NCBI GenBank assembly: GCA_026214975.1
Contig: CM047805.1
Location: 3,534,001 to 3,598,000 of the forward strand
DNA length: 64,000 nucleotides
From: Gentiana macrophylla
Lineage: Eukaryota > Streptophyta > Magnoliopsida > Gentianales > Gentianaceae
Reading direction: 5' to 3'
Part shown: piece by piece, positions 30,953 through 41,541 of the stretch
How positions within the stretch are numbered: the first letter of the stretch is position 1
Layout: each line of letters begins with the position of its first letter
Program-made: the position numbers and the translations under genes
The notes under the pieces: generated by a model
The model's database searches: none
What the model was told of the DNA's origin: nothing
Seen by the model: only the letters and a program-made list of their open reading frames with translations

Positions 30953-32383
30953 AAATGCCCCCCACTTAAACTTTGCTTCGTCCCGAACAAAGCATCAATA
31001 AGTCATTTCCCAAGACAAAATTTTCCTTGGTCAACTCATACTTACACAAGAAACTTGAGTCAACTCATACCAGTCATGCTCATAAGATAAACATTATTCA
31101 CTACTCGCTATGAATCGAAGTGATTGTGTGCACGTGCATTGGTTTTATATAAATTTAGCAAGATTAGAGTTTATGCAGACTTCATATCAAAATTCACCAA
31201 CATCAGCAATCATACTTCTTTTGCCTCGCCATGGTTAAAGCACTAGAACAATAAGCAAGAGCGTATCTATAGGGATTTTGGACTTGGAGACCGAGTACTA
31301 CTCAAAGCCTCTAATAAATTTAATTTTTTTCAATTTTGCATATTTTTCGAATACTACTAATCTCAAGGAAGAAAACTTTCATAGAGTTACTACAAGCCCA
31401 GTGTTTGGTAACTTACTACAAGCCCAGTGTTTTAATATTATCAAGGTACGTCTCAAGCTTATTACTCCGCTTTTGTTGGCTAGAAGATCAGAATACATCA
31501 GTCGACAAATATCGACATTAGGTCCTCATAACCAATTATCTACGCAATGTACACATACTTCTTTCAATTATTATAACGCATGCGGTACTAAGCGATTCAC
31601 ATGTTGAGTAGTTGAACAATGCCTAACTACTTGCAATTCTTGGCATGAATATCCTTAAGTTTACTAACAATTTATCGCAAAGTATAATATGACCACGCAT
31701 TTACGCAACTTGGTTTCTTTCCTATCAATTCTAAGTATAAGAACTTCACAAGTTTAAGGGTACGAGTTAAAAAACTTGGCATTTATCCATGAAGAAATTT
31801 TTTAAATTTGGCCCAATATTGTCTCAATATTCCGTTTTTCAACATATAGCTAGGTCCCTTGCCCCCCACTTAAACATGGCATTGTCCTCAATGACAAAAA
31901 TAAATGAGAGTTCAAAAAGAAAGACTTAGCTCTGGAAACGGCTCCCAAATAAAGGAACAATATCGGAGTAAACATCAGCACGTCGTGGAGAAGCAGACAC
32001 ACCCTGTATAAGCAAACAAGCTCCACGAAATCGTCAAATACCATGTCTATGGAAGTTATAAAATAATGTGGCAGTAATTAGATATAGATATCTAAAAACA
32101 GTTTAAGCCACTCTACTTTATACTGCCATGGACAAGACCAAAAGGGATTTAAACCTAATAAAAACTCACATGACGGCTATCATGGAAAAAACCTCGTTTA
32201 TTCCGAACTTAGACTCGGAACATGGCGAGATGAAAAAAACCGTGATAGGCGCATGCTACTTTATTAAAAAATAAAACGGAAAAGATAGTTAAAGTAAATA
32301 GTTCTAAATTTATAGTCGCTAGCTCGACTCAATTCAAGATGGTTTATTCATAAACAGGGTCATCGAGGTACAAAACCTCCTTC
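30953..32383 (-). other. 3' non-coding region of B
   Basis: No gene or env. A polypurine tract abuts the LTR (sense AAGTGGGGGGCATTT). A second purine tract (sense AAGTGGGGGGCAAGG) lies at about 31,858-31,872, immediately beside the small hairpin at 31,880-31,893. Confidence 0.6.
31880..31893 (-). other. Conserved small hairpin in B
   Basis: Stem cattg/caatg with loop tcct (sense CATTG-AGGA-CAATG), followed in sense by TTTAAGTGGGGGGC. See the equivalents in A and C. Confidence 0.65.
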
Positions 32384-33250
32384 TCAGAGACCAGGGGGAA
32401 GCCCTTGATAATGCTTCACACGATGTCCATTGACCACAAATCTGGACTCGTCTTTGAAATTGAATAGCTCCACCGCTCCAGAAGGAAAGACTTGTTGTAC
32501 TCGAAATGGGCCATGCCATCTTGATTTTAACTTACCCGGGAATAGTCTTAAGCGCGAATTGTACAAGAGAACTAGATCACCCTCTTGAAAGGTCCTTTCC
32601 AGAATCTTTTTGTCATGGAATTTCTTCGTGCGCTCCTTGAAAATCTTGGCATTCTCGTATGCCTCTAAACGAAACTCCTCCAGGCGAGTTGATTCAAATA
32701 TCCTCTTCTCACCGGCCAATGTCTCATCAAAATTTAACATCCTTGTTGCCCACATGGCCCGGTGCTCAAGTTCCACAGGTAGATGACATGCCTTTCAAAA
32801 AAAAATCCTATACGGTGACATTCCAATCGAGGTTTTATATGCAGTCCTATAAGCCCATAAAGCGTCGTCTAAACGTAACGACCAATCCTTCCTAGTCGTA
32901 TTGACAGTTTTCTCCAGGATACGCTTTATTTCTCGATTGGTGACTTCTACTTGCCCACTAGTCTGGGGGTGATATGCTGTTGCTAGCTTATGTCGAACCC
33001 CATACTTAATCATCAGCCTTTCAAAAGGTTTATTACAAAAATGACTACCATTGTCGCTTATAATCGCCCTAGGCGTCCCAAACCTTGTAAAAATATTCTT
33101 TTTCAAGAATCTAAATACAACCTTAGCATCGTTAGTAGGGGAAGCAATGGCCTCAACCCATTTGGATACATAATCAACAAAGAACTAAGATGTAGCGGTT
33201 AGATAGTGATGAAGTGAAGGGTCCAACGAAATCTATTCCCCAAACGTCAA
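32384..33250 (-). pseudogene. Integrase core and C-terminal domain of B
   Basis: Integrase inserts the cDNA into chromosomes. The core is read from 33,106 ([17 protein letters not shown] with the second catalytic Asp; [16 protein letters not shown] with the catalytic Glu; [18 protein letters not shown]). A run of nine A/T near 32,795 shifts the frame. The C-terminal domain follows from 32,776 (LEEFRLEAYENAK, GDLVLLYNSRLRLFPGKL, WHGPFRVQQVFPSGAVEL). The first catalytic Asp ([10 protein letters not shown]) is in the preceding frame at about 33,230-33,260. Confidence 0.88.
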
Positions 33251-34217
33251 AGAGTTCTACTTCTAAGATGCTCTTAAGTGGCATCTCATTCCTCCGTGAA
33301 ATATTTCCTGTCATTTGACAAGCATGACATGCTTTTGCATATTGGTGTGCATCCTTAAACAATGTCGGCCAATAAAAACCGCATTGGAGGACCTTAGCCG
33401 CAGTTTTTTCTCCCACGTAGTGTCCTCCAACTTCATAAGAATGACAATGCTTCAGGATATCATTATACTCTTCTTCGGGCACACACCTTCGAAAGATATT
33501 ATCAGATCCTAGCTTAAACAAATAAGGCTCATCCCAATAATAGTGTCTAAGATCTTTAAAGAATTTTTTCCTTTCTTGGACAGTGAGATTCGGTGGTAGG
33601 TACTTTGCGGATAGATAATTAACAAACAAACTAAACCATGGTTGTTTCTTCTCCTTCACAACCTCTATTCGTGAAGAAACTGCAACACAATCATCATGTC
33701 CCCTGATGGTGGTGATGGAGAAAAGTTGTTCATCAGGAAAACATTCTCCTATCTCAGGTAATTCCTCACCATCCTCTAATTGTAAACGCGACAGATGATC
33801 GGCCACTACATTCTCACTTCCTTTCTTGTCTCGGATCTCTACGTCAAATTCTTGCAGCAGTAGAATCCATCTCAACAATCTAGACTTTGAATCTTGCTTT
33901 GCTAGGAGATACTTAAGAGCTGCATGGTCAGTCCACACAGTGACTTTAGATCCCACCAAGTAAGATCTAAACTTGTCAAAAGCAAAGATAACGGCCAAAA
34001 GCTCTTTCTCCGTTGTGGCGTAATTTCTTTGGGCAGCATTCAAAGTCCGACTCGCATAATAGATAGGTCCGAAGATCTTATCTTTTCTTTGACCCAAAGC
34101 GGCGCCAACAGCAGTGTCACTTGCATCACACATCAGTTCAAACGGAAGATCCCAATCCGGTGCGACTAAGCAGGTGCGAATCGATCTACTTTTATTTCGT
34201 TGAAAGCTTTTATGCAC
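33174..34217 (-). CDS. RNase H and integrase zinc-binding domain of B
   Basis: A 347-codon open frame. RNase H, which removes RNA from RNA:DNA hybrids, has [18 protein letters not shown], the second acidic residue in [27 protein letters not shown] and [12 protein letters not shown]. The linker (PDEQLFSI ... [17 protein letters not shown]) leads into the integrase HHCC zinc finger ([19 protein letters not shown] ... CHACQ) and then [10 protein letters not shown], the start of the catalytic core. The frame stops at 33,174, before the rest of the core in another frame. Confidence 0.9.
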   Translation of the reverse strand: MHKSFQRNKSRSIRTCLVAPDWDLPFELMCDASDTAVGAALGQRKDKIFGPIYYASRTLNAAQRNYATTEKELLAVIFAFDKFRSYLVGSKVTVWTDHAALKYLLAKQDSKSRLLRWILLLQEFDVEIRDKKGSENVVADHLSRLQLEDGEELPEIGECFPDEQLFSITTIRGHDDCVAVSSRIEVVKEKKQPWFSLFVNYLSAKYLPPNLTVQERKKFFKDLRHYYWDEPYLFKLGSDNIFRRCVPEEEYNDILKHCHSYEVGGHYVGEKTAAKVLQCGFYWPTLFKDAHQYAKACHACQMTGNISRRNEMPLKSILEVELFDVWGIDFVGPFTSSLSNRYILVLC

Positions 34218-34663
34218 TCATTAGAAAAAACAAATGGCACATCCTTGGCCAACAATTCGGTAAGAGGTCTAGAGATTAGGGAAAAGTCCTTAATAAACCT
34301 ACGATAAAAGCCGGCGTGGCCTAAAAAACCTCGCAAAGTTTTAAGATTGGTAGGTGGGGGTAATTTCTCGATCACCTCAAATTTGGCTCTATCCACCTCT
34401 ATTCCGTTCTTTGATATGCGGTGGCCTAGTACTATACCTTCCGTAACCATCAAATGACACTTCTCCCAGTTAAGCACAAGTTTCGTCTCCTCACATCTCT
34501 TCAACACTCGTGCTAGATGTGTGAGACATGAATCGAAATCGTCTCCAAACATGGAGAAATCATCCATAAAGATTTCCAAGAAATCTTCCACCATATCCAC
34601 GAATAATGACATCATACATCGTTGAAATGTCGCGGGGGCGTTGCACAATCCAAATGGCATTCG
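34166..34663 (-). CDS. Reverse transcriptase of B, C-terminal part (left of nested A)
   Basis: Starts in [18 protein letters not shown] and has the catalytic [10 protein letters not shown], the F-M-D-D variant common in Athila. [19 protein letters not shown] and [17 protein letters not shown] follow. The N-terminal part is at 43,049-43,972. The junction between them is exactly the insertion site of element A. Confidence 0.92.
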   Translation of the reverse strand, partial: RMPFGLCNAPATFQRCMMSLFVDMVEDFLEIFMDDFSMFGDDFDSCLTHLARVLKRCEETKLVLNWEKCHLMVTEGIVLGHRISKNGIEVDRAKFEVIEKLPPPTNLKTLRGFLGHAGFYRRFIKDFSLISRPLTELLAKDVPFVFSNECIKAFNEIKVDRFAPA

Positions 34664-34668
34664 ATTAT
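34664..34668. repeat. Left TSD of element A
   Basis: attat, matched at 43,044-43,048. Confidence 0.88.
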
Positions 34669-36151
34669 TGTCACGGATTTTATCTAACAAAACAAACAAG
34701 TAATAAAATTTATAAATCCGGTATTCCCCAAGTGTAGGGATCGTAATACAATGATTAATACCGGAGTCGATCACAGGAATCGGGTATATCGGTTCATTAA
34801 TTTTCCTAAGATTGATACTATTATTATTAAGCCTAATATAATAGAACGAAAAGATAAACTGGACAGAGGATTGTCAATCGAAAGCCAGGAAATATGATTA
34901 CGAACCTAAAACAACTAATTCTATTCTATAAACTAAAACAAAAATAAACTTCTAAGCTAGCAACGAAGAACAAGGCACAATGATTCTTTCAATTAAGGTA
35001 ACGAGGAACAAGCAATGATCCACCTATCTCGCAACTCTCAATTTCTACCCTAGATCGTTTAGTGAAGATTTAATAAAGATGTGGTTCACCTATCAAATGT
35101 ATGAATTTCTACTCTCGTAGATAATTCGCCTATTAATCTTCTATCTTTCGATCTTAAAGATTAACGCTTCCATAACAAGGTGTAAGATTTCTCAATCTAG
35201 CAACCTAGAAATTCAACCTAATCAACTCTCGTTATTTTTAGGTTAAAAGTCCAATCTTTAATATGGTGATCTAGGTCTAACAACGATTCTCATCAACGTT
35301 AAACATCAATAAGCAACAATCCATCGATATAATTGCATAATCAATATAAAAGCATAATAAAGATACAAGCTTTAAATAAAAACTCACAAAACAATCCAAG
35401 ATTCGAAATCAAAACGCTGCACGATCGGCTTCACAAGGCTTGTTCAAATTGCTTAGCCTCTATTCATCGTTGGAATACAAATCATATAAATAAAAAGGAA
35501 GATAAAAAGATGTTTATGATGGTGGGAAAACGCAGCTAGGGCGCCCCCAAGGGGCCTGGGCGGCCAGGGATTGAATTGTGTATGTTCTAGGGTTGAAAAA
35601 ACGCGTCTATATATAGATTTCGAAGTTGGTTTTGGCAATAGCGGCGGCTGGACGCCAGTCCAGTTGCTTTGAAATCTTCGAGTCGGGCCGAGCTGGATTG
35701 GACGCCCGTCCTATGCAATTCTGGACGCTCGTCCACTGAAAATCTGAACATCCTGAATCAAAAGCTCCTCTTGGACGCCCGTCCACTGCTTCTAGACGCC
35801 AGTCCACTGGACGGAACATCAAACGTGCGTTCAGTTTTCAAATCTTCATTCCAATCCTCAACTTGCATCTTTCTCCTTCCATTAAACCTTCAATCAAGTA
35901 TCTTTTCAGCTCCTTCAATCCCTCTCCATGACATGTAAATGTACCTTCAAAACCATAAAACAAGCAAAGTGTAAAACCATAGATAATCACCAATAAAATC
36001 ACGAAATTAGCTCAAGTTTACACTTAAAGACTTTTAAAACTCATTTGCTCAATAATTCAATTAAACCCTTAATTTCTATGCAAATTATATGAATATGGGG
36101 GAAATCATTATAAAATATAATGTTATAAATCATATAAAATCACCCTTAACA
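34669..36151 (-). repeat. 3' LTR of A
   Basis: tgtcacgg...cccttaaca. U5 core tcgatcacagg near 34,768, TATA-like box at 35,607-35,616, GACGCCCGTCC cluster at 35,645-35,815. Confidence 0.95.
35607..35616 (-). promoter_or_regulatory. TATA-like box of LTR A
   Basis: ctatatatag just downstream (in sense) of the gacgcc cluster. The other LTR has it at 42,481-42,490. Confidence 0.5.
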
Positions 36152-37816
36152 ACTCCTCCACACTTATCTTTTGCTCGTCCCGAGCAAAACAAAACAAGAA
36201 AACCAAGGCTTACTCATGCATTGAACCACATAAAATCCCATATATCAAATCACAACCGGTCGACTAGCATCAATAACATACACCCCAATGAAATAAACGA
36301 TTACTCGACTGTGTAGTGTGTGCAAAGCCTTGTTCAACTTCCACCGATTCCACACTTGACAATTAAATTCAAGCTAACCAACAAATACCCATTTAAAATA
36401 GATAATGAATTACCCTGACTATACATACGCCCTACAAAACTACTCACGTCATGACTAGAGTAATACATGTGTTTTCGAAATCTTTTCAGTTGTACCCAGA
36501 GGATATTCCCTACAACATATACCTTGGCCTATACTGGGGATAAGGTAGGCGATAACTAAGTATTTCATTCATTTCATACCACTTTCTTATATAAGTTGAT
36601 TTAACTATTTCACTTTTAAACGCACATCAGAATGAGCTCTTGCCCGTCATAGCAGAATAGGATATTCGAGATATACCCAACCTTACTCCAATCATAAGGC
36701 AGCTTTTTCTGACTGTCGTGAGCTTTTCGTCATCATAGTGGTATAGGACATACGTGGTATACCCTATCGCACTCAAATCATCGACTAGCTTCCGACACAC
36801 CCAATTTCAACTCATCATATTTTTCTTAAAACAACTTTTCCAAAGCACAGTAGTTACGTTTCACTTATCACATTCAGGCTTCGGTATATTCACGATATTT
36901 CCTACTTCAATTCCAACTACGCACATATTACAATTTCCATGACATCAGCACTAAGCGAACGGTCTGATAACCAGAATCAAACATTATCAGCTTAAATGAG
37001 TATAGTTTCCTAAGTTCAGCTCGTCATCAAAGAGGCTTACGTGAAAAGAATTCGAGTAAAAGCTTATTTATCAAAGGTCTATGCAAAAATACTAGTCAAC
37101 CAGCACAAGTATGGGAATATAACAAGTAAGTAGCCAAAATAGACAAACTCATGCTCGGGACGAATCTTTTAAAAATGTCAAAAATTCATTGAATTTTTTA
37201 GGAATGGGGTGGTAAGCATAATAAATTAAGCACATTGTAGGTACAACCAATCCCTCTCCCACACTTAAATAACAACATGTCCTCATGTTGTGCAGAATAA
37301 GAAAAACTTAGCTGATTGTAGTTCGAAGGCGGCAATTCTGGAAGTGGTCATGAGTCAGATCCAGAAATGCTTGAAGAAATCAGTAAACTGTGGACCATCC
37401 ACCGGAAAACTGGCTTCACCTAAAAGCGCACCATCGCTATCGCAAATACCCTGCACACATGAAAAAAAAACAAAACAAAACGGACCTCGGGGGTAGGGGC
37501 ACAAAAGATGATAGACAAGGCATTATCATGGAACAAAGCATAAGCAATGCAAAAATTGACAAAAACCGAATCTATGTGAAAAGTAGTGCACAAATGTAAC
37601 ATCGGCAGGAAGGAAGGAATCACAAGAATTTTTCAAATTCAGCTCATGCAAGTTACCTGGCCACAGAAACCGACACCAAAAACCTAGACGACACAAGACA
37701 AAACTAGCCCCCCTTATTCAACAAAAACAAAATAAACCAAAATAATAATAATAATAAAAAAACTATTCTCATTATTGAGTTGCCTCCCAATAAGCGCCTT
37801 TCTTTAGTGTCTTTGG
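36152..37816 (-). other. 3' non-coding region of A
   Basis: No gene. A polypurine tract abuts the LTR (sense AAGTGTGGAGGAGT). A second copy (sense AAGTGTGGGAGAGGG) is at 37,253-37,267 beside the hairpin at 37,272-37,291. The rest is AT-rich. Confidence 0.6.
37272..37291 (-). other. Conserved small hairpin in A
   Basis: A perfect 8-bp stem acaacatg/catgttgt with loop tcct (AGGA in sense), followed in sense by a purine tract. Equivalent in position to 31,880 (B) and 26,188 (C). Confidence 0.7.
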
Positions 37817-39363
37817 CTAGGCGACGTACCATCTGCACTGGATCAAAGGCCACTTAATCTTCCTTCCGGCCACTACTTCGTGTAAGCTCTGGTCATTAGT
37901 GTGGCTACATAAACAACATCTCACACATGGGGTCAGGTTCTTTACCGCTTTCCAAACATTCTTAATCTTCCCCATTGCAGACTTCTTCTTCTTCAATCTT
38001 CTCTTTAACTGTGCCTCCCGTTTAAACTCTTCCATATCCCAACTACCAGCCAGAACTTCCTCTACTGGACCACTGCCGTTATTCTCAGAAAACAAATCGG
38101 GCGAAACTCGTCAAACTCATTGACTTCAGGAGTACCACACCCGAGGATGTCAAGGAAGTGAACAATCAAAGGCTTCTCTTTGGTTTGACTGATATAATGC
38201 TTACACCTTTGACCATTCACTCTGAACGGCTGGTCACCATAACCTCTTAGTTCTAAAACACCTCCAGGAATGATTTGGAGAATTTCAAAGGGACCAGACC
38301 ATCGTGTCCTCAGCTTACCAGGGAACAGATGTAACCTGGAATTGTACAATAAAACTTGTTCCCCTACTTGAAATTCTCGCTTCTTGATTTTGGCATCGTG
38401 AAGGATTTTTGTCTTTTCCTTACTTATCCTGGTGCTTTCGTAGGCCTGAAGTCTAAATTCATCTAACTCATGCAACTGTTGCAATCGATGTTTTCCACAT
38501 GATTTGGCATCAAAGTTTAAGAACTTAATGGCCCAATACGCTCTATGCTCTAATTCGATTGGCAAGTGGCATGATTTACCATAAACCATTTGATAGGGTG
38601 ATGTACCCATGGGGGTCTTATAGGCATTTCGATATGCCCACAGTACATCATCCAACTTTAGACTCAGTCTTTTCTATGATCATAATCTGCTTTTCTCCAG
38701 GATCTTCTTTAAACTTTGGTTGCTTCTTTCAACCTGACCACTAGTCATAGGATGGTATGGTGTGCCAATTTTGTGCCGGACACCATATTTCTCAAGAACT
38801 TTTTCTAGAGGCCGGTTGCAAAAGTGTGTACCTTCATCACTTATCAAGGCGCGTGGACATCCAAATCTCACGAAAATATTTTTCTTCAGGAACTTCATGA
38901 CCATTTTATGATCATTGTGAGAAGTGTCTTGAGCCTCCACCCATTTCGATACATAGTCCACGCAGACTAAGATGTATTTATTTCCACAAGATGATGGGAA
39001 TGGTCCCATAAAATCGATGCCCCATACATCAAAGACTTCGCATTCTAGGATGGGTTTCAATGGCATGTCGAAACGCCTTGTTAAAGTTCCGGTTCTTTGA
39101 CACCTATCACAAGCTTTACAGAAAGCTTATGTATCTTTAAAGATCGTGGGCCAATAGAAGCCGGATTGAAAGATCTTAGCAACGGTTTTCCAATGACCAA
39201 AGTGACCGCCAGTGGGTCCACTGTGGCATTGCTCAATAATATCGCGTTGCTCGGATTCTGGAACACATCTTCTCAGCAAACCATCTTTACAAATATTGAA
39301 GAGGTAAGGTTCATCCCAAGCGAATGTTTTCATATCGAGAAAAATTTCTTCTTCTCCCGATAA
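37817..39363 (-). pseudogene. Integrase of A
   Basis: The zinc finger is read at 39,333-39,127 (DEPYLFNICKDGLLRRC, CHSGPTGGHFGHWKT). The catalytic core at 39,066-38,680 has [26 protein letters not shown] and [16 protein letters not shown], so D, D and E are all present. The C-terminal domain at 38,655-38,062 has VLWAYRNAYKTPMGTSPYQ, GEQVLLYNSRLHLFPGKL and SGPFEILQIIPGGVLEL. A basic Lys-rich tail follows to 37,817. Small frame changes occur near 39,100, 38,670 and 38,090. Upstream, the RNase H to integrase linker (CTPKNPWYASIVNFLHS) begins right after the gag frame. Confidence 0.85.
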
Positions 39364-39479
39364 GACAATTCGGATCTAGATCATCTGGGAATGTAAGAAG
39401 TTGACGATAGAAGCATACCAAGGATTTTTAGGAGTGCACTTGTCTAGATGCATGACATTTCGGAGAGGAAGGTAAAGGT

Positions 39480-40100
39480 CTATCCTTCCAGTTCTTCCTC
39501 TTCTTCATCCTTCATTCTAGACATATGATCATCTACTTCGTTTCCACCTTCCTTACCAGTCAGGAGATCCGCCTCCCGACTTTCACTAAATTCTTTATTT
39601 CTCAGGGGATCAGCCACCTGAGTACTCTCATCCAGAACAGGGAAACCACTAAGTTGAGTGTCGGACCTTACATTCATAGCACTAGCCTCTTCTCCACCAT
39701 TGTATGTGGATGCATAGTTAGATTGAAGTGGATTCTCATAACTTGCATCATAATTGCTATTAGTATTCCATTGGTGGGGTGACTTACCTCCACTGCACTG
39801 AGCCTCATAATGGTTTCCACCACAATACGAACATCTCACTTGAACGTTATTAAATCCATGTCCGTAAGAATTTTCATCAGTTGAGGGTATACGAGCATCG
39901 GATCCAAAGACAGATGAATCCATTAAACTTGACACTTCTACTTTTGGGGGACCACTGAATTGAATACCGGATCCTAAGTTCATGGCATTGTCCTCTTCGC
40001 TATCATAAGAAAGTGTGGGAGCTAGGTCAATGCCTTGGTCTTGAGCCATTTGCCTGAGCCGTCTCTCAAGATTCTTGAGTGTCCTGTTTTGCTCCTCCAA
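39480..40100 (-). CDS. Gag-like segment of A fused to the last residues of RNase H
   Basis: A 206-codon frame. An N-terminal coiled coil (EEQNRTLKNLERRLRQMAQ) is followed by a knuckle-like CSYCGGNHYEAQC and a Ser/Asn-rich linker. The final part reads NEVDDHMSRMKDEEEE, which I match to the RNase H end (in [11 protein letters not shown]). Protease, RT and RNase H up to that point are therefore deleted, joining Gag almost directly to integrase. A stop at 39,480 separates the two. Confidence 0.65.
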   Translation of the reverse strand: MEEQNRTLKNLERRLRQMAQDQGIDLAPTLSYDSEEDNAMNLGSGIQFSGPPKVEVSSLMDSSVFGSDARIPSTDENSYGHGFNNVQVRCSYCGGNHYEAQCSGGKSPHQWNTNSNYDASYENPLQSNYASTYNGGEEASAMNVRSDTQLSGFPVLDESTQVADPLRNKEFSESREADLLTGKEGGNEVDDHMSRMKDEEEEELEG

Positions 40101-40364
40101 TTTAGCTTCAAGATCGTCCGATTGAGAGGGCCTTGATAGTTTCGAAAGTTACGTGGGAAAGATTGGCTAGACTGACTTTGAAACATAGGATCGGACTATT
40201 ACGATTGAACCACCGATATTGATTGGAAAAATTGATATTTTGGTTCTCGATCAAGTTCGGGTTTGATAGAAATTGATTCGAGAATTGAAACCACAGTTAA
40301 AATCGCTTTGGCGAGAAGGCGATTATTAAATCTCGTCATCGCTGGGCCATAGGAAGCATTTACT

Positions 40365-40664
40365 TCAGCGTTCTGTCATCTGACTAGATTGAAACGAGCA
40401 GAAACGAGCAGTGTGTCCCTCATTGTCACAATTTTGACATCTGACTAGATTGAAATTTTCCTGATTCTGGAAAGAATTGACTCGATACGTAGGAGGGGAA
40501 AGAAATTGACACTGGCTAACAGCATGGCCAGGTCGACAACATCTTCCACAGAACAGAACTTGTGAGTTCTGTGGAAAAGACGGGGTCTGATTCATAGTAT
40601 TAAGCGACCTTTGAAGAGCTGCCATCTGCTGTTGCAGCATGGCGATCTGACTTTGCTCATCCAT
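40365..40664 (-). CDS. Zinc-knuckle Gag fragment of A
   Basis: The likely start is the ATG at 40,664 (MDEQSQIAMLQQQMAALQR). Two CX2CX4HX4C knuckles follow: CGRCCRPGHAVSQC and CQNCDNEGHTARFC. They would bind RNA. The frame is open further upstream to 40,991, but that part is a hydrophobic low-complexity Phe-rich run antisense to an A/G-rich tract and is unlikely to be coding. No capsid domain is visible. A frameshift region (about 40,100-40,365) separates it from the next Gag-like segment. Confidence 0.6.
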   Translation of the reverse strand: MDEQSQIAMLQQQMAALQRSLNTMNQTPSFPQNSQVLFCGRCCRPGHAVSQCQFLSPPTYRVNSFQNQENFNLVRCQNCDNEGHTARFCSFQSSQMTER

Positions 40665-41169
40665 GTCCTCAATCCTCGGTAGAAGATTGGGTGACCCCTT
40701 TGTTTTTTTTTTCTTTCTTTGGAAAGGATGAAGAAACAGAAAAAGAAACGGAAACAGATACAGAAATCTACCTACGAAAAATTTAAAACAGAAAAACAGA
40801 AAACGAAAAAAAGGGAGAAAAACGTGTTGAAATCTTCTGAGCCCAAAATGGAAGGGAAAACAGCAGATTTTGACCTCGAAAATGGTGTCAAACGGCCTTT
40901 GGCAATTCATCACGTCGTCGGCGTCGGAACGAGCTTTCCGAATTGGGGTCCTGCGTGCCAAACGGACACTCGAGCCGAAAGTTACGGCCAAAATACTAAC
41001 GAGTGCTAAATCGATCCATTTTATCCAAAAGTTCGACTGCTAAAAACGTGGAGTCAGATAATTCAACCTCAGATGTCCCCGAATCAATGTAGATACTAGA
41101 AAGGATAGAAACAAAAACCTATCTACGAAAAAATTCGTGATAAAAACAGAAAAATCAATAAAAACTAGT

Positions 41170-41340
41170 CAAGACGGGCGTCCAGATGACTGGACGGACG
41201 TCTGCCTGAAGGTTGAAGTGGACGGGCGTTTGGTAATCCCGACGCTCGTCCAAAGAGGGATAAAACAAAGCGGTAGCCGTCGATTTCAGATGCAGACGGG
41301 CGTCTACTAGTCAAGACGCCCGTTTGAGTGCGAAAAACGG
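41170..41340. repeat. GACGGGCGTCC motif cluster in the leader of A
   Basis: At least five variants (gacgggcgtcc, gacggacgtc, gacgggcgtt, gacgctcgtcc, gacgcccgtt) 200-370 bp downstream of the primer binding site in sense. It is the same motif that fills U3 of A's LTRs. Confidence 0.75.
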
Positions 41341-41518
41341 AAACAGATGCAGACGTAAAAGCGAGTAAAACTAAAGGGGAGAAACGCTAAACCTAGGGAA
41401 ATTGATAACTATAAAAGTTAACTACGAATAGCCCTAATAACCTAAACTATAATCTACCTATGAAAAAGTTGTAACAAAAATAGAAAAATTAATAATGAAC
41501 TGGACAACCGCACCGATT

Positions 41519-41535
41519 CCCCGGCAACGGCGCCA
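41519..41535 (-). other. Primer binding site of A, tRNA-Asp type
   Basis: In sense TGGCGCCGTTGCCGGGG, the plant tRNA-Asp 3'-end complement used by Athila elements, 6 nt from the LTR. Confidence 0.9.
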
Positions 41536-41541
41536 AAAACT

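Noticed and set aside
30953..32383. env-like gene between integrase and 3' LTR of B (and the same places in A and C)
   Set aside because: Some Athila elements have one, but frames here are short and lack membrane or signal features.
40719..41009. Lys-rich plus-strand open frame
   Set aside because: Produced by an A/G-rich tract in A's leader/gag region; low complexity only.
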